Source: Carex sylvatica (Eukaryota > Streptophyta > Magnoliopsida > Poales > Cyperaceae). From it: DNA of 64,000 bases. The first letter of the stretch is position 1. Every line of letters begins with the position of its first letter. Shown in pieces: positions 1-10,703 of this stretch. The notes under the pieces were generated by a model that saw only the letters and a program-made list of their open reading frames with translations, was not told the origin of the DNA and ran no database searches. Both the position numbers and the translations under genes were made by a program. Where the stretch lies: assembly GCA_964058845.1 (NCBI GenBank), contig CAXKVR010000318.1, positions 1 through 64,000 of the forward strand, in the 5' to 3' direction.

Positions 1-250
1 CGCCTATATATAGGCTGTCTCTGTAATCATTTAGATTATGCCAATTTTGAATGAAAGTTACAATTTTCTCTTTTCTTTCTCTTTCGTTATTTCTCTGAAA
101 TTGTTCAAGTAGCTTGCTTGGGCTCAATTGCGATTTCAATTGTATTATCAGATCTTGGATCTGACATATTGGTGCTAATCTCTTATTACTTTTTTATTAC
201 ATGTCTTACATTTAATTTTGCTTATGAATACTACTTCTATGTCTTGTCAG

Positions 251-399
251 GATTTGATAATCCAGGATATAGGCATGACTTATTCATGGGTAGAGAACGA
301 GGTTATGGTAGAGGACGGAGCAATACAAGCTATTTAGGATCAAAGAGAAGTACTCCATACACTTGGCACCGAGCTACTACTAGCTCTGGAATGAGTTGA
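251..399 (+). CDS. Last exon of an unidentified gene (partial, 5' part outside the window)
   Basis: A TTGTCAG acceptor precedes position 251. The frame then runs 49 codons to TGA at 397-399. The C-terminal peptide is rich in Gly, Arg and Tyr (GRERGYGRGR) followed by Ser/Thr, resembling the basic RGG-like tails of plant RNA-binding proteins, but I do not recognise the family. The exon starts in split phase, its first codon being completed from the exon upstream. The AT-rich bases 1-250 read as the preceding intron. The continuous frame upstream of 251 begins with TTG and is probably intronic. The 3' UTR likely runs to about 600, where an A-run starts. Confidence 0.5.
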
Positions 400-879
400 A
401 TCGCTAGCTTTTCTATATTGTCTTCTTTGCAATGTTGTTTGTAGTTCAGTTTTGATTTTAGAGCTATGATGTTTTGGATGTTAAATGTTAGTTTGGTAGG
501 TTCTTATTTTGTATGCCTAATCTTTCTCTAATTTGGAAATTGCAAAGGCACAAACTATATTAGTTTCAATGGAAACTGGTGGGACTTCCCCACTTCTTCT
601 TCAAAAAAAAAAAAAATAATACTGATAAAACAGATAAAAAGACATTTTTGTCCCTGATTTCAAATAAAAAGAACAGGTTCAACGGAAACCCCAAAGTCTA
701 TGATTCCAAGGACATTCCTCTCAAATATTACGTTGCTATAGCTATGAGCTTCCTCTGACTCCGTTTGATTCCCCTCTCAAGTAAGTAAAAAATAGCTCTT
801 TCCATTCCTGTCCCATTCCTGTCGAAAAGCAGGACATTCTGTTTGAAAAAGCTGAGAATGCCACTGCCTGAATTGAATT

Positions 880-1760
880 TTTTTATTTTTTTTGAGAGAA
901 AGCCTTTAGGCATGCATTAATCATAAAAGGTTCTTAGTTATTACATTAAACAACTCCTATTGTCAGCTAGTCTACTAGTAGAGAGTAGATAGTAACAATT
1001 CTAGGAGAAAGTAAAACGAATCTAGGAAAAAGTAAAACAATTCTAAACTAAAAACCAGTAAGTGAACTGGTACCAGTAAGTGAACTAGTACCAGTAAGCG
1101 AAACAGAGGGAAATAACAAGGGTAGTAAAACTGAAACACGGTACATGCACCAGTACCAGTAAGTGGAAAGAAGAAAATAAAACTAGTACTAAAATTGAGA
1201 CCCGGTACATGAACCGGTATCAGTAAAGTAACAGTATCCCACTGAAGCCATCCTAGAAGGAGAAATTCAGGTTTGAATGTGTGCTTGATCTTCAGGTTTA
1301 TTGCTTGTCAACTGTATTGTTCTTCTAGCCCAATTAGAATTGAGAAATCCTGAGGTTTCTGTTGCTCCCATGCGGTTCCATAATAAAATTTGCTGGTACT
1401 CTCATGTCTTGTACCGGTACTGTACCAGTTTCACAATGTGAAGGTGTATCAGTGAAGAATGTGCCAGTTCGCCTTGTTTTTTCGATAAAGTAGTTGGAGA
1501 TTTTCTCTTCTGACATGTTTTAGCATAATTATGTGGCCATTGCTTTCAACTATACTGGTAGCATTTTCCTTCGGATAGCATAACATTTCTCTTAGGAGGA
1601 ACCCGCTTGATATCATCAAAAAAGAGGATGAAAATCTACACACTTGATAGCCCAGTTGGAATTTTATGTCTCTCTCGTTATAGGTTCTAGTTTCTCTAGA
1701 GTTGCAGAAATAAGAGATGCATATCTTGAATCTATAGTTGTTCTCTCCTCCCAAAAGATA
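880..1760 (-). mobile_element. Possible LINE 3' remnant, inside the 621-2220 element
   Basis: Read on the minus strand, the segment ends in a T-to-A-rich tail (plus-strand T run at about 879-892) directly after a short 3'-UTR-like stretch. This is the layout of a 5'-truncated plant LINE. Minus-strand frames at 1334-1516 and 1449-1754 are open but show no recognisable domain. The identification rests only on the tail and orientation. Confidence 0.25.
1049..1220. repeat. Clustered imperfect repeats of CCAGTAAGTGAAC/GGTACC
   Basis: The motif CCAGTAAGTGAACTGGTA and variants recur at about 1053, 1073, 1091 and 1151. Related GTACCGGTA words appear at 1205-1220 and 1407-1430. They are short, diverged and irregularly spaced, and look like decayed tandem copies inside the surrounding element. 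Confidence 0.5.
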
Positions 1761-2521
1761 TCTATAACCCTTCTTCGCTTACCTTCTAATTTGAGAGTTA
1801 GGAGTTTTGCTTAGGTGACAATCTCACTTTGTTTATTTCATATTGTCTCGTCTTTGTTTCTCTTCCTCTGGAAATTGATATATTCATAAAACGTGTTTTT
1901 TCAGAAATTTCAAGTTCGCACCCACAAAATAAAATACAACAAAAAAAGGAGAAACTAAAGAACTGTGTGCTTATTTCTGCTCTCTCTAGTGACTTTTTTC
2001 CCGTTCAGAGATAGAAATTAAGTAACCTATTTATTAACATCAATAAAGAAATTCATCCCCACCTTATAAAATCATCTTGTTCAATTTTTAATTTTCTCAT
2101 ATATTTTTAGAGAGGTGTGGGAAGACGAAAGGACTAGAGGTAAGCGAAAAAAAAGGTGGAGCGCAACACATTAATTTGAAATTAGGGACAAAGATGTATT
2201 TTTTATCTGTTTTATCATTATTAATTAGTGTTTTAAATTACCAAAATGGGGATATAAATAAAATGAATAAGTTTGAATGGGGAAATAACTAAATTTAAAG
2301 TTTATATGGGTAAATAACTAATTTAAAGTTTATTACGTTTTATTTATTGCCAATTTGTTATCAGAATTTTCATTATGTTTTTTTTTCTTCAATTTTGAAT
2401 CGAATTGATTCATAAATTTATTTATATAAGTTGACTTATTATTCGTAACATTTCAATTAGAATTTGCAATTCTCCGTTGAGATATGTAATTATTGATACC
2501 TTTGCATTTATAGTTGATAAC

Positions 2522-2594
2522 TCCGTTGTAGTCTAGCTGGTTAGGATACTCGGCTCTCACCCGAGAGACCCGGGTTCGAGTCCCGGCAACGGAA
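2522..2594 (+). tRNA. tRNA-Glu (anticodon CTC)
   Basis: A full cloverleaf can be drawn. The acceptor stem is TCCGTTG pairing with CAACGGA. The anticodon stem CTCGG/CCGAG holds the loop CTCTCAC, whose anticodon CTC is at 2556-2558 and reads GAG codons. The T arm is CCGGG-TTCGAGT-CCCGG and the D loop contains GCTGGTTAGGA. There is no intron. The internal A and B boxes are intact, and a T run follows two bases after the 3' end, so the gene should be transcribed by RNA polymerase III. It is a nuclear, not organellar, type. Confidence 0.95.
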
Positions 2595-2596
2595 AC

Positions 2597-2601
2597 TTTT
2601 T
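2597..2601 (+). terminator. RNA polymerase III terminator of tRNA-Glu
   Basis: TTTTT lies just downstream of the tRNA 3' end, the usual pol III termination signal. Confidence 0.8.
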
Positions 2602-2867
2602 GTTAATTAGTTTTCAAATAAGCAGATTGCACACGAAGGCCCCATAGAAGGTAGCACACAGCAATTATGAAATCTTATCCATATATTATTTTTCTCCTTT
2701 TTTTTTTTTTTTGCAACCTATCTACTTTCCTCCACCGCCTTAAATGAGATCAGAGACTATTTTAATTGGAGTAGGCGTAAAACATTAACGAAGGTACAAT
2801 TTTTTTTTCTAACAAATGAAAGCTGAGTAGTGGATAGAAATTTTAAAAAATTGTGGCATGATCGGAT

Positions 2868-3260
2868 ATGTCATGACACGACACGGTTCTATCACGGCAC
2901 ATGTGACGATTACGTGCTGTGTCTCGTGTGTTTTGTGTCATGAATATTTTTCGAAAATTAGGACACATTACGTGTGATTACGACGTGCTTAACGTGTTCT
3001 GACTTGTGTTGTAAATAACAGTATGCGGCCGTCGGACAGATAGGGTACCGCCAAACAATTAATCGAGAATAATCATCTATAATAAAAAATAATCAGCCGA
3101 TTAGTCGAAAAATTTCGTGACGGTTTAGCCATCGCCAATGACTAATCAGTCGATTAATCGGTCTAAACGGATATTTTCTATAACACTGGTTCTGATTATT
3201 CACGTGCCATGACTATTGTTTCAAATTTGATCAATGTAAGACATGACACGTGATCTAACT
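2868..3260. repeat. CACGTG/ACACGAC-rich dispersed repeat with a nested repeat (3018-3188)
   Basis: The segments 2868-3016 and 3190-3260 are full of ATGACACG, CACGTG and CGTGTC words. The same style of sequence occurs at about 53440-53770 and 58161-58530. The inner part (about 3018-3188, starting CAGTATGCGG and ending AACACTG) is a separate repeat that recurs at about 47744-47853. No clear target duplication was found for either. Confidence 0.5.
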
Positions 3261-3272
3261 CATGGTACATAT

Positions 3273-3481
3273 TTATGAGTAAGAAACAGGAGTCAAGCTC
3301 CTATTTTATTTAACTGCGATTGGTTTAAAAAATTTGAAGGGTTTTGAGAAGTAACCCTTCAATCTATTTATAATAAGAAAAACTTTTCTAAAAATAAAAA
3401 AAGAAGAAGAGAGAAATATCAGAATGTAGAAACAATGTTTAAAAAAAGAAAAAAAAAAGAAAAAAAAAGAAAAAAAAGAAA
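3273..3481 (+). mobile_element. Retroposon-like repeat with an A-rich tail
   Basis: The unit begins GAGTAAGAAACAGGAGTCA, continues TATTTAACTGCGATTGGTT and GGGTTTTGAGAAGTAACCCT, and ends in a long A/G-rich tail (about 3395-3481). A second copy lies inverted at 16142-16268 with the same order of blocks. Two copies, each with an A-rich 3' end, suggest a SINE or the 3' end of a longer retroposon. No target duplication is evident. It abuts the LINE fragment that follows. Confidence 0.5.
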
Positions 3482-3589
3482 GGCAATATGAAAGTTTCTC
3501 CTATGTTGCTGTTGTGCTTCTTCCATGTAAGAAGTACCACTGATTATTTTGTGTTGGTCTCGAAATAGTCGTATACATCTCTCTCTCCA

Positions 3590-5420
3590 AAGTATAAACT
3601 ATGTAATAAGAAGTAGTCCTCTGCATTCTTTTGGTATACTGGTATTTACCAATTTTGCTATCTGATCTTGTCCAGAGGTGAGATAACTATGTTGATTTGA
3701 AGATAACATGCCTTCTACCCTTTGATAAACTTGTTTTGATACAACACATTCGTTAAACAGATGTACTGATGTTTCTTCACTGTCACGACATAAATAACAG
3801 ATGCTCACAAAGCTGAACCCCCTCTTGTTTAAATTTTCTGTTGTCAGAACCCTGTTTAACAACAACAACCATTCGAAAATTATGAACCTCGGAGGTGCAT
3901 TGAGCTGCCAGATCATCGATATAGTTGATTTTGTTCCAGAAACATTCTTCATTGAGTAATAAGCTGATTTGACTGAAAAGGAAGTTGATAGTTGTCCATT
4001 CCAAATTGTATCATCAAATTCATCCATTGTTAACATATTTCTTGCAATGTACACTTCTTCCATCAATGTAGCTAATTGATTTGAAGCTGTATGTGACAAG
4101 GTCGGTTTGAATGCCTCTGATATATCTTGTTGCAGCACCATTTGTTGCAAAGAAATTTCCTTCTACCAAGCAAAAGAGTAGAGGTCACTGAATCGAGAAG
4201 CCATTATCCCGCATCTCCAGTTTTCATGCCAGAAATCTATCGTGCTGCCATTTCCCAGACTCCTTATAAAGGATTGACAAAAAGGAATCATACTCTTGAG
4301 ATGATGTTTGAAGAAAAAAGATTGCTTTATGTTGATGGCTCGCTGCATATATAACTCATGAAATATTGATTTCCAAAGTTTCTGCTCTTTTCTCGCCCAC
4401 TGCCACATCTACTTTATTAGGAGGGCCATATTTAGAGTTTTCAGATCCAGAATTCCTAAGCCTCCAAGATTCTTTGGCGTGCAAGTTAACTCCCAATTCA
4501 CAAGATGAATTTTCCTGTTTGTCTCATTAACATTGTGCCATAGAAACGTTCTCCTGGTCTTGTCTATTTCTGATATTACCCATGAAGACATTTGAAACAC
4601 CGACATGTAATATATTGGTATAGATGATAGAATCACATTTGTAAGCAAAGCCCTTTCAACAATGCTTAGATACTTAGCAGCCCAACCCGATAATCTCGCT
4701 CCAATCTTTAGTATTAGAGATATAAAAGCTGCTTTCGGTAATCTAGTGTTTGATAAAGGAAGACCAAGATAAAAGAATGGAAACTCTCAACTTTGACATC
4801 CCATAATTGACACTAGAGTTTGAATTCGTTACTGATCTTGACCCGAGACTATAAGCTCAGATTTCAGAAATCGTCGTGGCAACTCCACTTTAACCCCCCA
4901 CTCTTTTCTGGAGCCTATACTTAGCCCTTTGAAAAGTCTTGTAGTACCTCCCGCGAGCCCGTCAGAAGCATGCCTCATAAGAATCTTTGTGGCGACGGTC
5001 GAAGCCTCAGACGAACCTTCCCAATAGAGGCCTCCACATAACACTCTAGCCATGTTAACATTCAGACCGGAGATTTGAGCAAATGTTAGCAGTACTATTT
5101 TGAGGATCTGAACTTGTTGTACTTCTGGCTTAAGGAAAAAAGCACATCATCGACATAAAGGAGAGAAGGTTGCATATTATGTACTGGCATTCTCAGTGCT
5201 CCTGTATTTGTTAATTTGTCATCCATCTCGGCAAGAAGTCAATTGCCAAAATAAACAAGAATGGTGATAGTGGATCACCTTGTCGTACACCTCTTTTCAG
5301 AAGTAATTTTTTTTTCGAGTAGACCATTAACTAAAATTTGAGAAGAACCTTGTAAAACAAGTCGTTTAATCCAATTCTGCCATGTCTCTGTAAAGTCCAA
5401 ACTTGCCATGATACATATTT
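3590..5420 (-). mobile_element. Decayed LINE (non-LTR retrotransposon): reverse transcriptase and zf-RVT region
   Basis: On the minus strand, pieces of a plant LINE ORF2 occur in the correct order but in shifting frames. Around 5320-5250 is the RT motif RGVRQGDPLSPFLF, preceded by NWIKRLVLQG and ILVNG. At about 5150-5130 is the active-site motif YVDD. At 4648-4409 is the RT thumb-like stretch (FLWH, VNWELTCTPKNLGGLGILDL). At 4408-4163 is the linker (GNGSTIDFWHENW). At 4150-3599 is the zinc-binding domain (YLCRDSEETSVHLFNEC). Frameshifts and stops show it is dead. There is no endonuclease domain and no 3' tail; its 3' side is cut by the repeat at 3273-3481. Confidence 0.85.
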
Positions 5421-6155
5421 ATATCTTTAGTAGATAGATATCTTTTTTCTTAGTTGATTCTTCTAAGTGGAGTAGTGAATTATCTTTTTTTTATGTGAAT
5501 CAGTTTGAACTGTATATTTTTTCTACGTAATTTTTTTATACTGAATCGTAAATTAAATTCAAAGCTAGACATTATCTCTAAATCATCTCCATTTAGACAT
5601 AGGTACAATATAAAATAGCACTGATTTTTTTTTTCTTTTCGTAACTCTGTACCCATTTGGGTCCGCCAATGAATGAGATATCATTTATGATTTAACAAAT
5701 AACAAAAAGGAAGAAGGCCAATTTAAGTGATAAGAGAATCTAGCTATCATGAAGTAGCTTAATACAAACGCAGGATTCTATTTGTCAATTGGGGAATAAT
5801 ACTCCACACACTGGCTTTGATTCTCACCCCACCGCTTACACAAGAAAATAATATAAAGTGTTTCAAAATTAATGCCCTCGTAATTAAGTTTCAATATATA
5901 TCGTAAAAATAGTACTCTAAAAGATGTGTAAATAAATATATTAAATTATGTACGTAATATATTAGAATATAAAAATTGTAGTATTGATTCCATTAAGGAT
6001 ATTAAATTTATGTAAATAAAAGATATAAAAATTTGTATTAATTAATTTTGTCATAAATTACTGATTGAAAAACTATATAAAATGTTGGATAAATTATTTT
6101 TGTCATAGATTAAAAAATATAAATATAATTGCACAAATCAACCTAATCACAATAA
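5421..6155. other. Intergenic, AT-rich
   Basis: I see no gene or RNA. It is AT-rich and ends at the 10-bp duplication of the foldback element that follows. Confidence 0.6.
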
Positions 6156-6572
6156 GAGATGGGCTATAGTACATTACAATGCATATGCATTTTTGTACAT
6201 TGAACCATAAATCACCGGATTCAAAGTCCAAATGACCGATCCAAACCGTTCATCTTGTTCTCCATATTAATATGTGCTTGGAGACCAAATTTTATATTTT
6301 TTGAAATTATGTTACTATTTATTAAGCCACTTTGAAAATCGCTGATCCAATGGTGCCTTTTGATTTTACTGTTACCATTGGATCAACGATTTTCAAAGTG
6401 GCTTAATAAATAGTAAAAAATTTCTAAAAAAATGTAAAATTTGGTCTCCAAGCACATATTAATATGGAGAACAAGATGAACGGTTTGAATCGGTCATTTG
6501 AACTTTGAATCGGTGATTTGTAGTTCAATACACAAAAATACTTATGCATTGTAATGTACCATAGCCCATCTC
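6156..6572. mobile_element. Foldback element, copy 1 (417 bp, 10-bp target duplication)
   Basis: This is an almost complete palindrome. The end GAGATGGGCTATAGTACATT is mirrored at the right (GTACCATAGCCCATCTC). The inner core TGCTTGGAGACCAAATTTTA is mirrored, and the loop AAGCCACTTTGAAAATC is itself a hairpin around GATCCAATGG. The flanks are ATCACAATAA (6146-6155) and ATCATAATAA (6573-6582), one mismatch in 10, fitting Mutator-like 9-11 bp duplications. The core is shared with seven other elements here; the outer arms are not. It sits about 300 bp upstream of the lectin start codon. Confidence 0.88.
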
Positions 6573-6783
6573 ATCATAATAATACAAATTAATATAATTT
6601 TATATTTATCAATTAATAACGAGTATGAAATAGCTCTTGCATAACCGTATCTTTAACCGATAAAATAATGATTCTTTTAAGTTAACGATCATCTCCAACT
6701 TATCTATGATACGATAGAAAAAATGGATCTTTCTAAGCTGGAAGCACTATTATCACTACCGCTGTACAATCCATGTACCGGCC

Positions 6784-6793
6784 TATTTATATA
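6784..6793 (+). promoter_or_regulatory. TATA box of the EUL lectin gene
   Basis: TATTTATATA lies about 80-90 bp upstream of the ATG at 6873, which would leave a leader of roughly 55-60 nt. It is the best TATA-like word between the foldback element and the start codon. Confidence 0.6.
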
Positions 6794-6872
6794 CCAAGTC
6801 ATGCACACCTCTGCACAAGCACATAGCGCCATACAAACAAAGCTCGTAAATTAGCTAGCGCCTGTGCAAAAA

Positions 6873-7800
6873 ATGCACACATTCTATCGCCGCCGTCTCT
6901 ACCAACAATCAAATGATGAAAACTCTGTGCCGATTGAAACCATGTGTAATTACAATCACGCCACCCCGGGCTATACTCCTCCCTTGTCAAATGGGGTCTA
7001 CCCGGAGGCCCATGGTGGCGGCAATTTGCTACCACCACAGCATACCGTCAGAATCTATTGTCGTGCAAATGATGGTTACTGTATTACTGTCCGTGACGGG
7101 GCTGTTGTCCTTGCTCCGAAAAATCCCAAGGATGATTATCAGGTAATATTTTCATAAAATATGGCACTTATTTAATTATTCTTGTATTTGATGGTAATCT
7201 CAAATATGTAATGCATATGTACAGCACTGGATCAAAGACATGAGGCACAGCTCAAAGATAAAGGATGAAGAGGGATACCCGGCATTTGCTCTGGTTAACA
7301 AAGTCACCGGGGAGGCTATCAAGCATTCCTTTGGGCAATCTCACCCTGTAATTCAACATAATTCATTATAAATTAAGAATATATACTTCTTGCACATATG
7401 TATGTTTGCCAATTAATTACGATATATACTAACTCTGAAAGGCAATTTGTGCATATGCCAGGTTCGGCTAGTTCCATACAACCCTGATTACCTTGACGAG
7501 TCGGTACTGTGGACCGAGTCCAGAGATGTGGGCAAGGGGTTCAGGTGCATAAGGATGGTTAATAACATTTATCTGAATTTTGATGCTTTCCATGGAGACA
7601 AGAAACACGGCGGCGTCCATGACGGTACCCAGATTGTGCTTTGGAAATGGTGCGAAGGTGACAATCAACGCTGGAAGATTGCTCCATGGTGTAAGCTACT
7701 TCATCTCTAGTTGAAATTCTTTCATATAATATATTGAGCTTTAATATTGGAATATTTTTAAAGAAGTTGACATAATGTACATATATTGTTGATTCCAGGA
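6873..7800 (+). CDS. EUL-domain (Euonymus lectin, ricin-B-like) protein, EULS3 type
   Basis: Four exons are predicted: 6873-7142, 7225-7347, 7462-7690 and 7799-7800, all with GT-AG introns, giving 207 residues. The first ATG in frame is at 6873. After a variable, Pro/Gly-containing N-terminus of about 55 residues, a single EUL domain fills the rest: VRIYCRANDGYCITVRDG, KDEEGYPAFALVNK, GEAIKHSFGQSHP, DESVLWTESRDVG, IRMVNNIYLN, DAFHGDK, and the QxW-like end NQRWKI. These match the EULS3 lectins of land plants, nucleocytoplasmic carbohydrate-binding proteins linked by published work to stress and stomatal responses. It is a lectin domain alone, with no toxin chain. The last intron splits the stop codon (T at 7690, GA at 7799-7800), so the protein ends at Ile-Ala-Pro-Trp; read-through of that intron would add six residues and stop at 7710. 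Confidence 0.93.
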
Positions 7801-9199
7801 AGAATATGGAGCTCTGTTTATTAAAAACTTGGTTGATCGGAGAAGGAAACCATATATGCTACTAAGTTTTATGTTGTCAATTAAAATAAAATCTGCTCAT
7901 ACATATGCTCTGGCAGGTATTGGCAGTCAATATGAAGATGCAGCTTTGAATGTGATCCTTGAAAAAAAGTATGTATGTGGTGAATCATGCATGGCACTTT
8001 CATGTAATAATACATATACATTTGTATTCGTATGAATGATGGCATCTCTTATTAATTTCCAAAGAAATATGTGCCTTATCTTTAGGAACTTGTCTTCTTA
8101 AGTTTATATCATCAGATGATATATATAATTGCAAAAGATGTGCATCCATCCAATACGGAAGTTTCAAAGTAAAACAAAACTGAACTAGCTTGTCCCAAAT
8201 TATAGGGGCAAGAGCACTTCATGACCCTTTTTTATAAAAAAAATTAATAATAAAAAAGTCAGAAATTACAATTATAAGCATATATGAGTGCAACTGTCAG
8301 CCCAAAACTGCAACATCCTTTTAAAATCAATTGTACATTGGAAAGACCAAATTGTGGAAATTTCTAAACTAAATTAGACTAGTAAATTATACGGTAGAGG
8401 AATAATGGTGTTTGCAGGAGTTATACACAATGCATACCTATCTGGTTTTTTTATTTAGGAAACATAAAACATGATTAGGCATGTAAAATAAATGTTCTTT
8501 TCTTGAGCTGAGACAAAATAATTAGCTTAATTGATGATATTTTAATAATGGGAAATACAAAGCACGAATCTGCATGTAAATTTTCTATTTTAGGCGCGAT
8601 AAATATATAATCCTTGATTATTTTGTTAGTTAAAAACATTCCTCAACCAACTTAATCAATCATCGAAACTCCAAAGACAACAGCACGCACTGCTATTCTA
8701 AAAATTGTTTAATGTAGTTATTGAGCGTTTCGTTAGAAGCAGGATCCTTGTACACTAAATGCAATGTGGATCGTTAACTTCATTATTCGCTCCGACACTC
8801 AACCCAGCCCATATCCATCAAACAGGATTTGAGATGGGTTTGAAATCAGGCCCAACAGGCCAGCTACAATTTTTTCGGTTGACTTGACCGTATATACATT
8901 GTTGGCACGAACGAATAATATGAAAAATGTAAAATATAAGAAAAAAAAGGGACACGAACGAATTGCAGACATCCATATAGTTCAAAGTTATAAGTGCTTC
9001 TAAATAGAACTTCCTAGCATATTATAAAAACAAAAAAGAGACAAGACAGAAGACTAAAAGAAATGACAAATAATGAAGAATAAAGAAGAAACGATTCTAA
9101 ATACCAAATTGATAACATACATTGTAAAGCTACTTTTCTCTTGTTCAATTAATATTTAGAAGATCTGAATAGTACTGTGAAACAAAGAATGTTACGGCA
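7801..9199. other. 3' flank of the lectin gene and intergenic DNA
   Basis: The first few hundred bases are likely 3' UTR. The frame at 7829-8035 has no domain and lies after the stop. The rest is AT-rich with no gene visible; the DUF247 stop codon follows at 9200. Confidence 0.55.
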
Positions 9200-10627
9200 T
9201 CAGCTCGAGGGAACATAGTAGGCATATATTGCAAAGAAAGATTGTACACATGTAAGAACTAGAAGTATCAGTGCAGCAATGAGAGAAATTGCTGCCCATG
9301 GACTGCTAAAATAATCACGAATCAATTTTGCTCGCTGCCTGTTCCAGTTTGATTCACAGTATCTGTTCACTTCCGTGAACAATTCAGCCAAAAAGTGATC
9401 TTCCATTAAAACCGCGCCTTCGCTGACTTGGTTGAAGAAATTAGTCAACTCCTCTTCACTGCTCAGGCAGTTTTCGACAATCCCGCACTGTTGTAGTATA
9501 ATCACATCCTTTTGCGTGTTGACTAGAGAATCCAAGAATGATGCAAAGCTTGTCAAGTGCGCTTGCATTTCACCCAATTTGCACTGTTCAAATGCTACAA
9601 GGTTAACAAAAAGAGGCTTAGTGTCATCAGTGATTGTTAGTCTAGGGATTTCCAAGACACCGTGATCAAATGATATGTCGAGCATATGTCGCGGGTTGAT
9701 CTTTGGTCTGAATTTCATGCCCGCATCTTGGAGCTCAGTGGCACAAGGGATCACCATCACCGATCTTTTCACGGTAGAATTCGGGAATGTTAACGATAAG
9801 CTTCGAGAACTAGAACCGGGAAATCTTCTTGTGAGCACCCATACAAGAAACCCAAGAAGCAAATATTTGATTCTACTGGGTCTCACCATTCCAGTTAGAT
9901 TAAATGATTTGGAACTTAATACAACTGGTTTTCCCGGATTGGGCACTGAACAGTGGTGACAGAGATGGACCAAGTGGTGAATTTTATTAGGTGGAGGGTT
10001 TGGAGATATGGATTCGTTTGTTGGTCCTCGGGCCAAAATACGAACGAGGTGATTAGCAAAAGATATTCTATCTTCTTGTTTTACACCAATCTGGCATAAC
10101 TTCTCGACTACAAAGAAGGGAATTTGGTTCTCTAGAAGTAGCAAATCAGAAAGTATGAACGCACAATTCCAACCAACCTCAAAAACAGAATTTGAATTTC
10201 CTTCGTACCATTTTAAGAAGTACTCGAGCACAAAGCATCCATCAAGCAGCATCATCTCTACAAATCCATCACTCTCAAGAGCCACCAACTCACTATAACA
10301 CCTCCGTGTTCTCTCTTCTAGGAGTTTCATCTCTGATATACAGAGATCCAAATTTATGTGGTCCCCACGGGACAGAAAGTCCCGCAAGAACCGCCATTTT
10401 TTCTCCTCCATGGCTCGGACGCTTGTGTTACCACGGTGGAATGGGCCAATGGAGACGACAAAGGGCTCGAAGAGATTCCTCTTGCTTTGGCGAATGTTAC
10501 ATGGTGCGCGAAAGATGGTGAAATTCTCTAGCTCGTTCGGTTTGCCCCACAATGTGTCGAGTTTACATTGCATTGATTCTGACAAGTGAGAGGCACTGAC
10601 ATCTATAACTATTTGGGCTTCTTCCAT
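9200..10627 (-). CDS. DUF247 (UPF0481) protein with C-terminal membrane anchor
   Basis: One uninterrupted frame of 475 codons starts at ATG (10627-10625). The hallmarks of plant DUF247 proteins appear in order: an N-terminal block with FRAPCNIRQ and EPFVVSIGPFHRG (about residues 39-67), KWRFLRDFL, EMMLLDGCFVLEYF (about 124-137), SDLLLLENQIPFFVVEKL (about 159-176), a Ser/Pro-rich middle, then ATELQDAGMKF (about 301) and FDHGVLEIPRLTI, TKPLFVNLVAFEQC. A hydrophobic helix (SLIAALILLVLTCVQSFFAI, about 447-466) ends the protein. Length, lack of introns and the C-terminal anchor are typical. The molecular role of most members is unknown; related grass genes act in self-incompatibility. No frameshift or missing block is seen, so it looks functional. 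Confidence 0.94.
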   Translation of the reverse strand: MEEAQIVIDVSASHLSESMQCKLDTLWGKPNELENFTIFRAPCNIRQSKRNLFEPFVVSIGPFHRGNTSVRAMEEKKWRFLRDFLSRGDHINLDLCISEMKLLEERTRRCYSELVALESDGFVEMMLLDGCFVLEYFLKWYEGNSNSVFEVGWNCAFILSDLLLLENQIPFFVVEKLCQIGVKQEDRISFANHLVRILARGPTNESISPNPPPNKIHHLVHLCHHCSVPNPGKPVVLSSKSFNLTGMVRPSRIKYLLLGFLVWVLTRRFPGSSSRSLSLTFPNSTVKRSVMVIPCATELQDAGMKFRPKINPRHMLDISFDHGVLEIPRLTITDDTKPLFVNLVAFEQCKLGEMQAHLTSFASFLDSLVNTQKDVIILQQCGIVENCLSSEEELTNFFNQVSEGAVLMEDHFLAELFTEVNRYCESNWNRQRAKLIRDYFSSPWAAISLIAALILLVLTCVQSFFAIYAYYVPSS

Positions 10628-10691
10628 TAATGTTTCTTTGTGAATGGAAGAGTAATTTGGTTTAGCTTTAACAAAAGAACCTTTAACATTT

Positions 10692-10703
10692 GTATATATA
10701 TAT
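10692..10703 (-). promoter_or_regulatory. TATA-like box upstream of the DUF247 gene
   Basis: The alternating TATATATATA tract lies about 65-75 bp upstream of the start codon on the minus strand, the right distance for a TATA box with a short leader. Confidence 0.5.

Larger units (their letters stand above)
621..2220. mobile_element. Element with about 50-bp inverted ends (MULE or MITE-like)
   Basis: The segment 621-665 (ACTGATAAAACAGATAAAAA, then ACATTTTTGTCCCTGATTTC) recurs inverted at about 2173-2220 (AATTTGAAATTAGGGACAAA, then TTATCTGTTTTATC). The two arms match at most positions, so the 1.6 kb between them is probably one transposable element with terminal inverted repeats. I could not define a target-site duplication: the left end lies in an A-run (602-616). 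The interior holds LINE-like and short-repeat sequence but no intact gene. Confidence 0.45.

Noticed and set aside
6864..6872. Lectin start three codons upstream
   Set aside because: That codon is GTG; the first ATG is at 6873.
6873..7800. Ricin-type toxin
   Set aside because: Only the EUL carbohydrate-binding domain is present; there is no A-chain (ribosome-inactivating) domain and no signal peptide.
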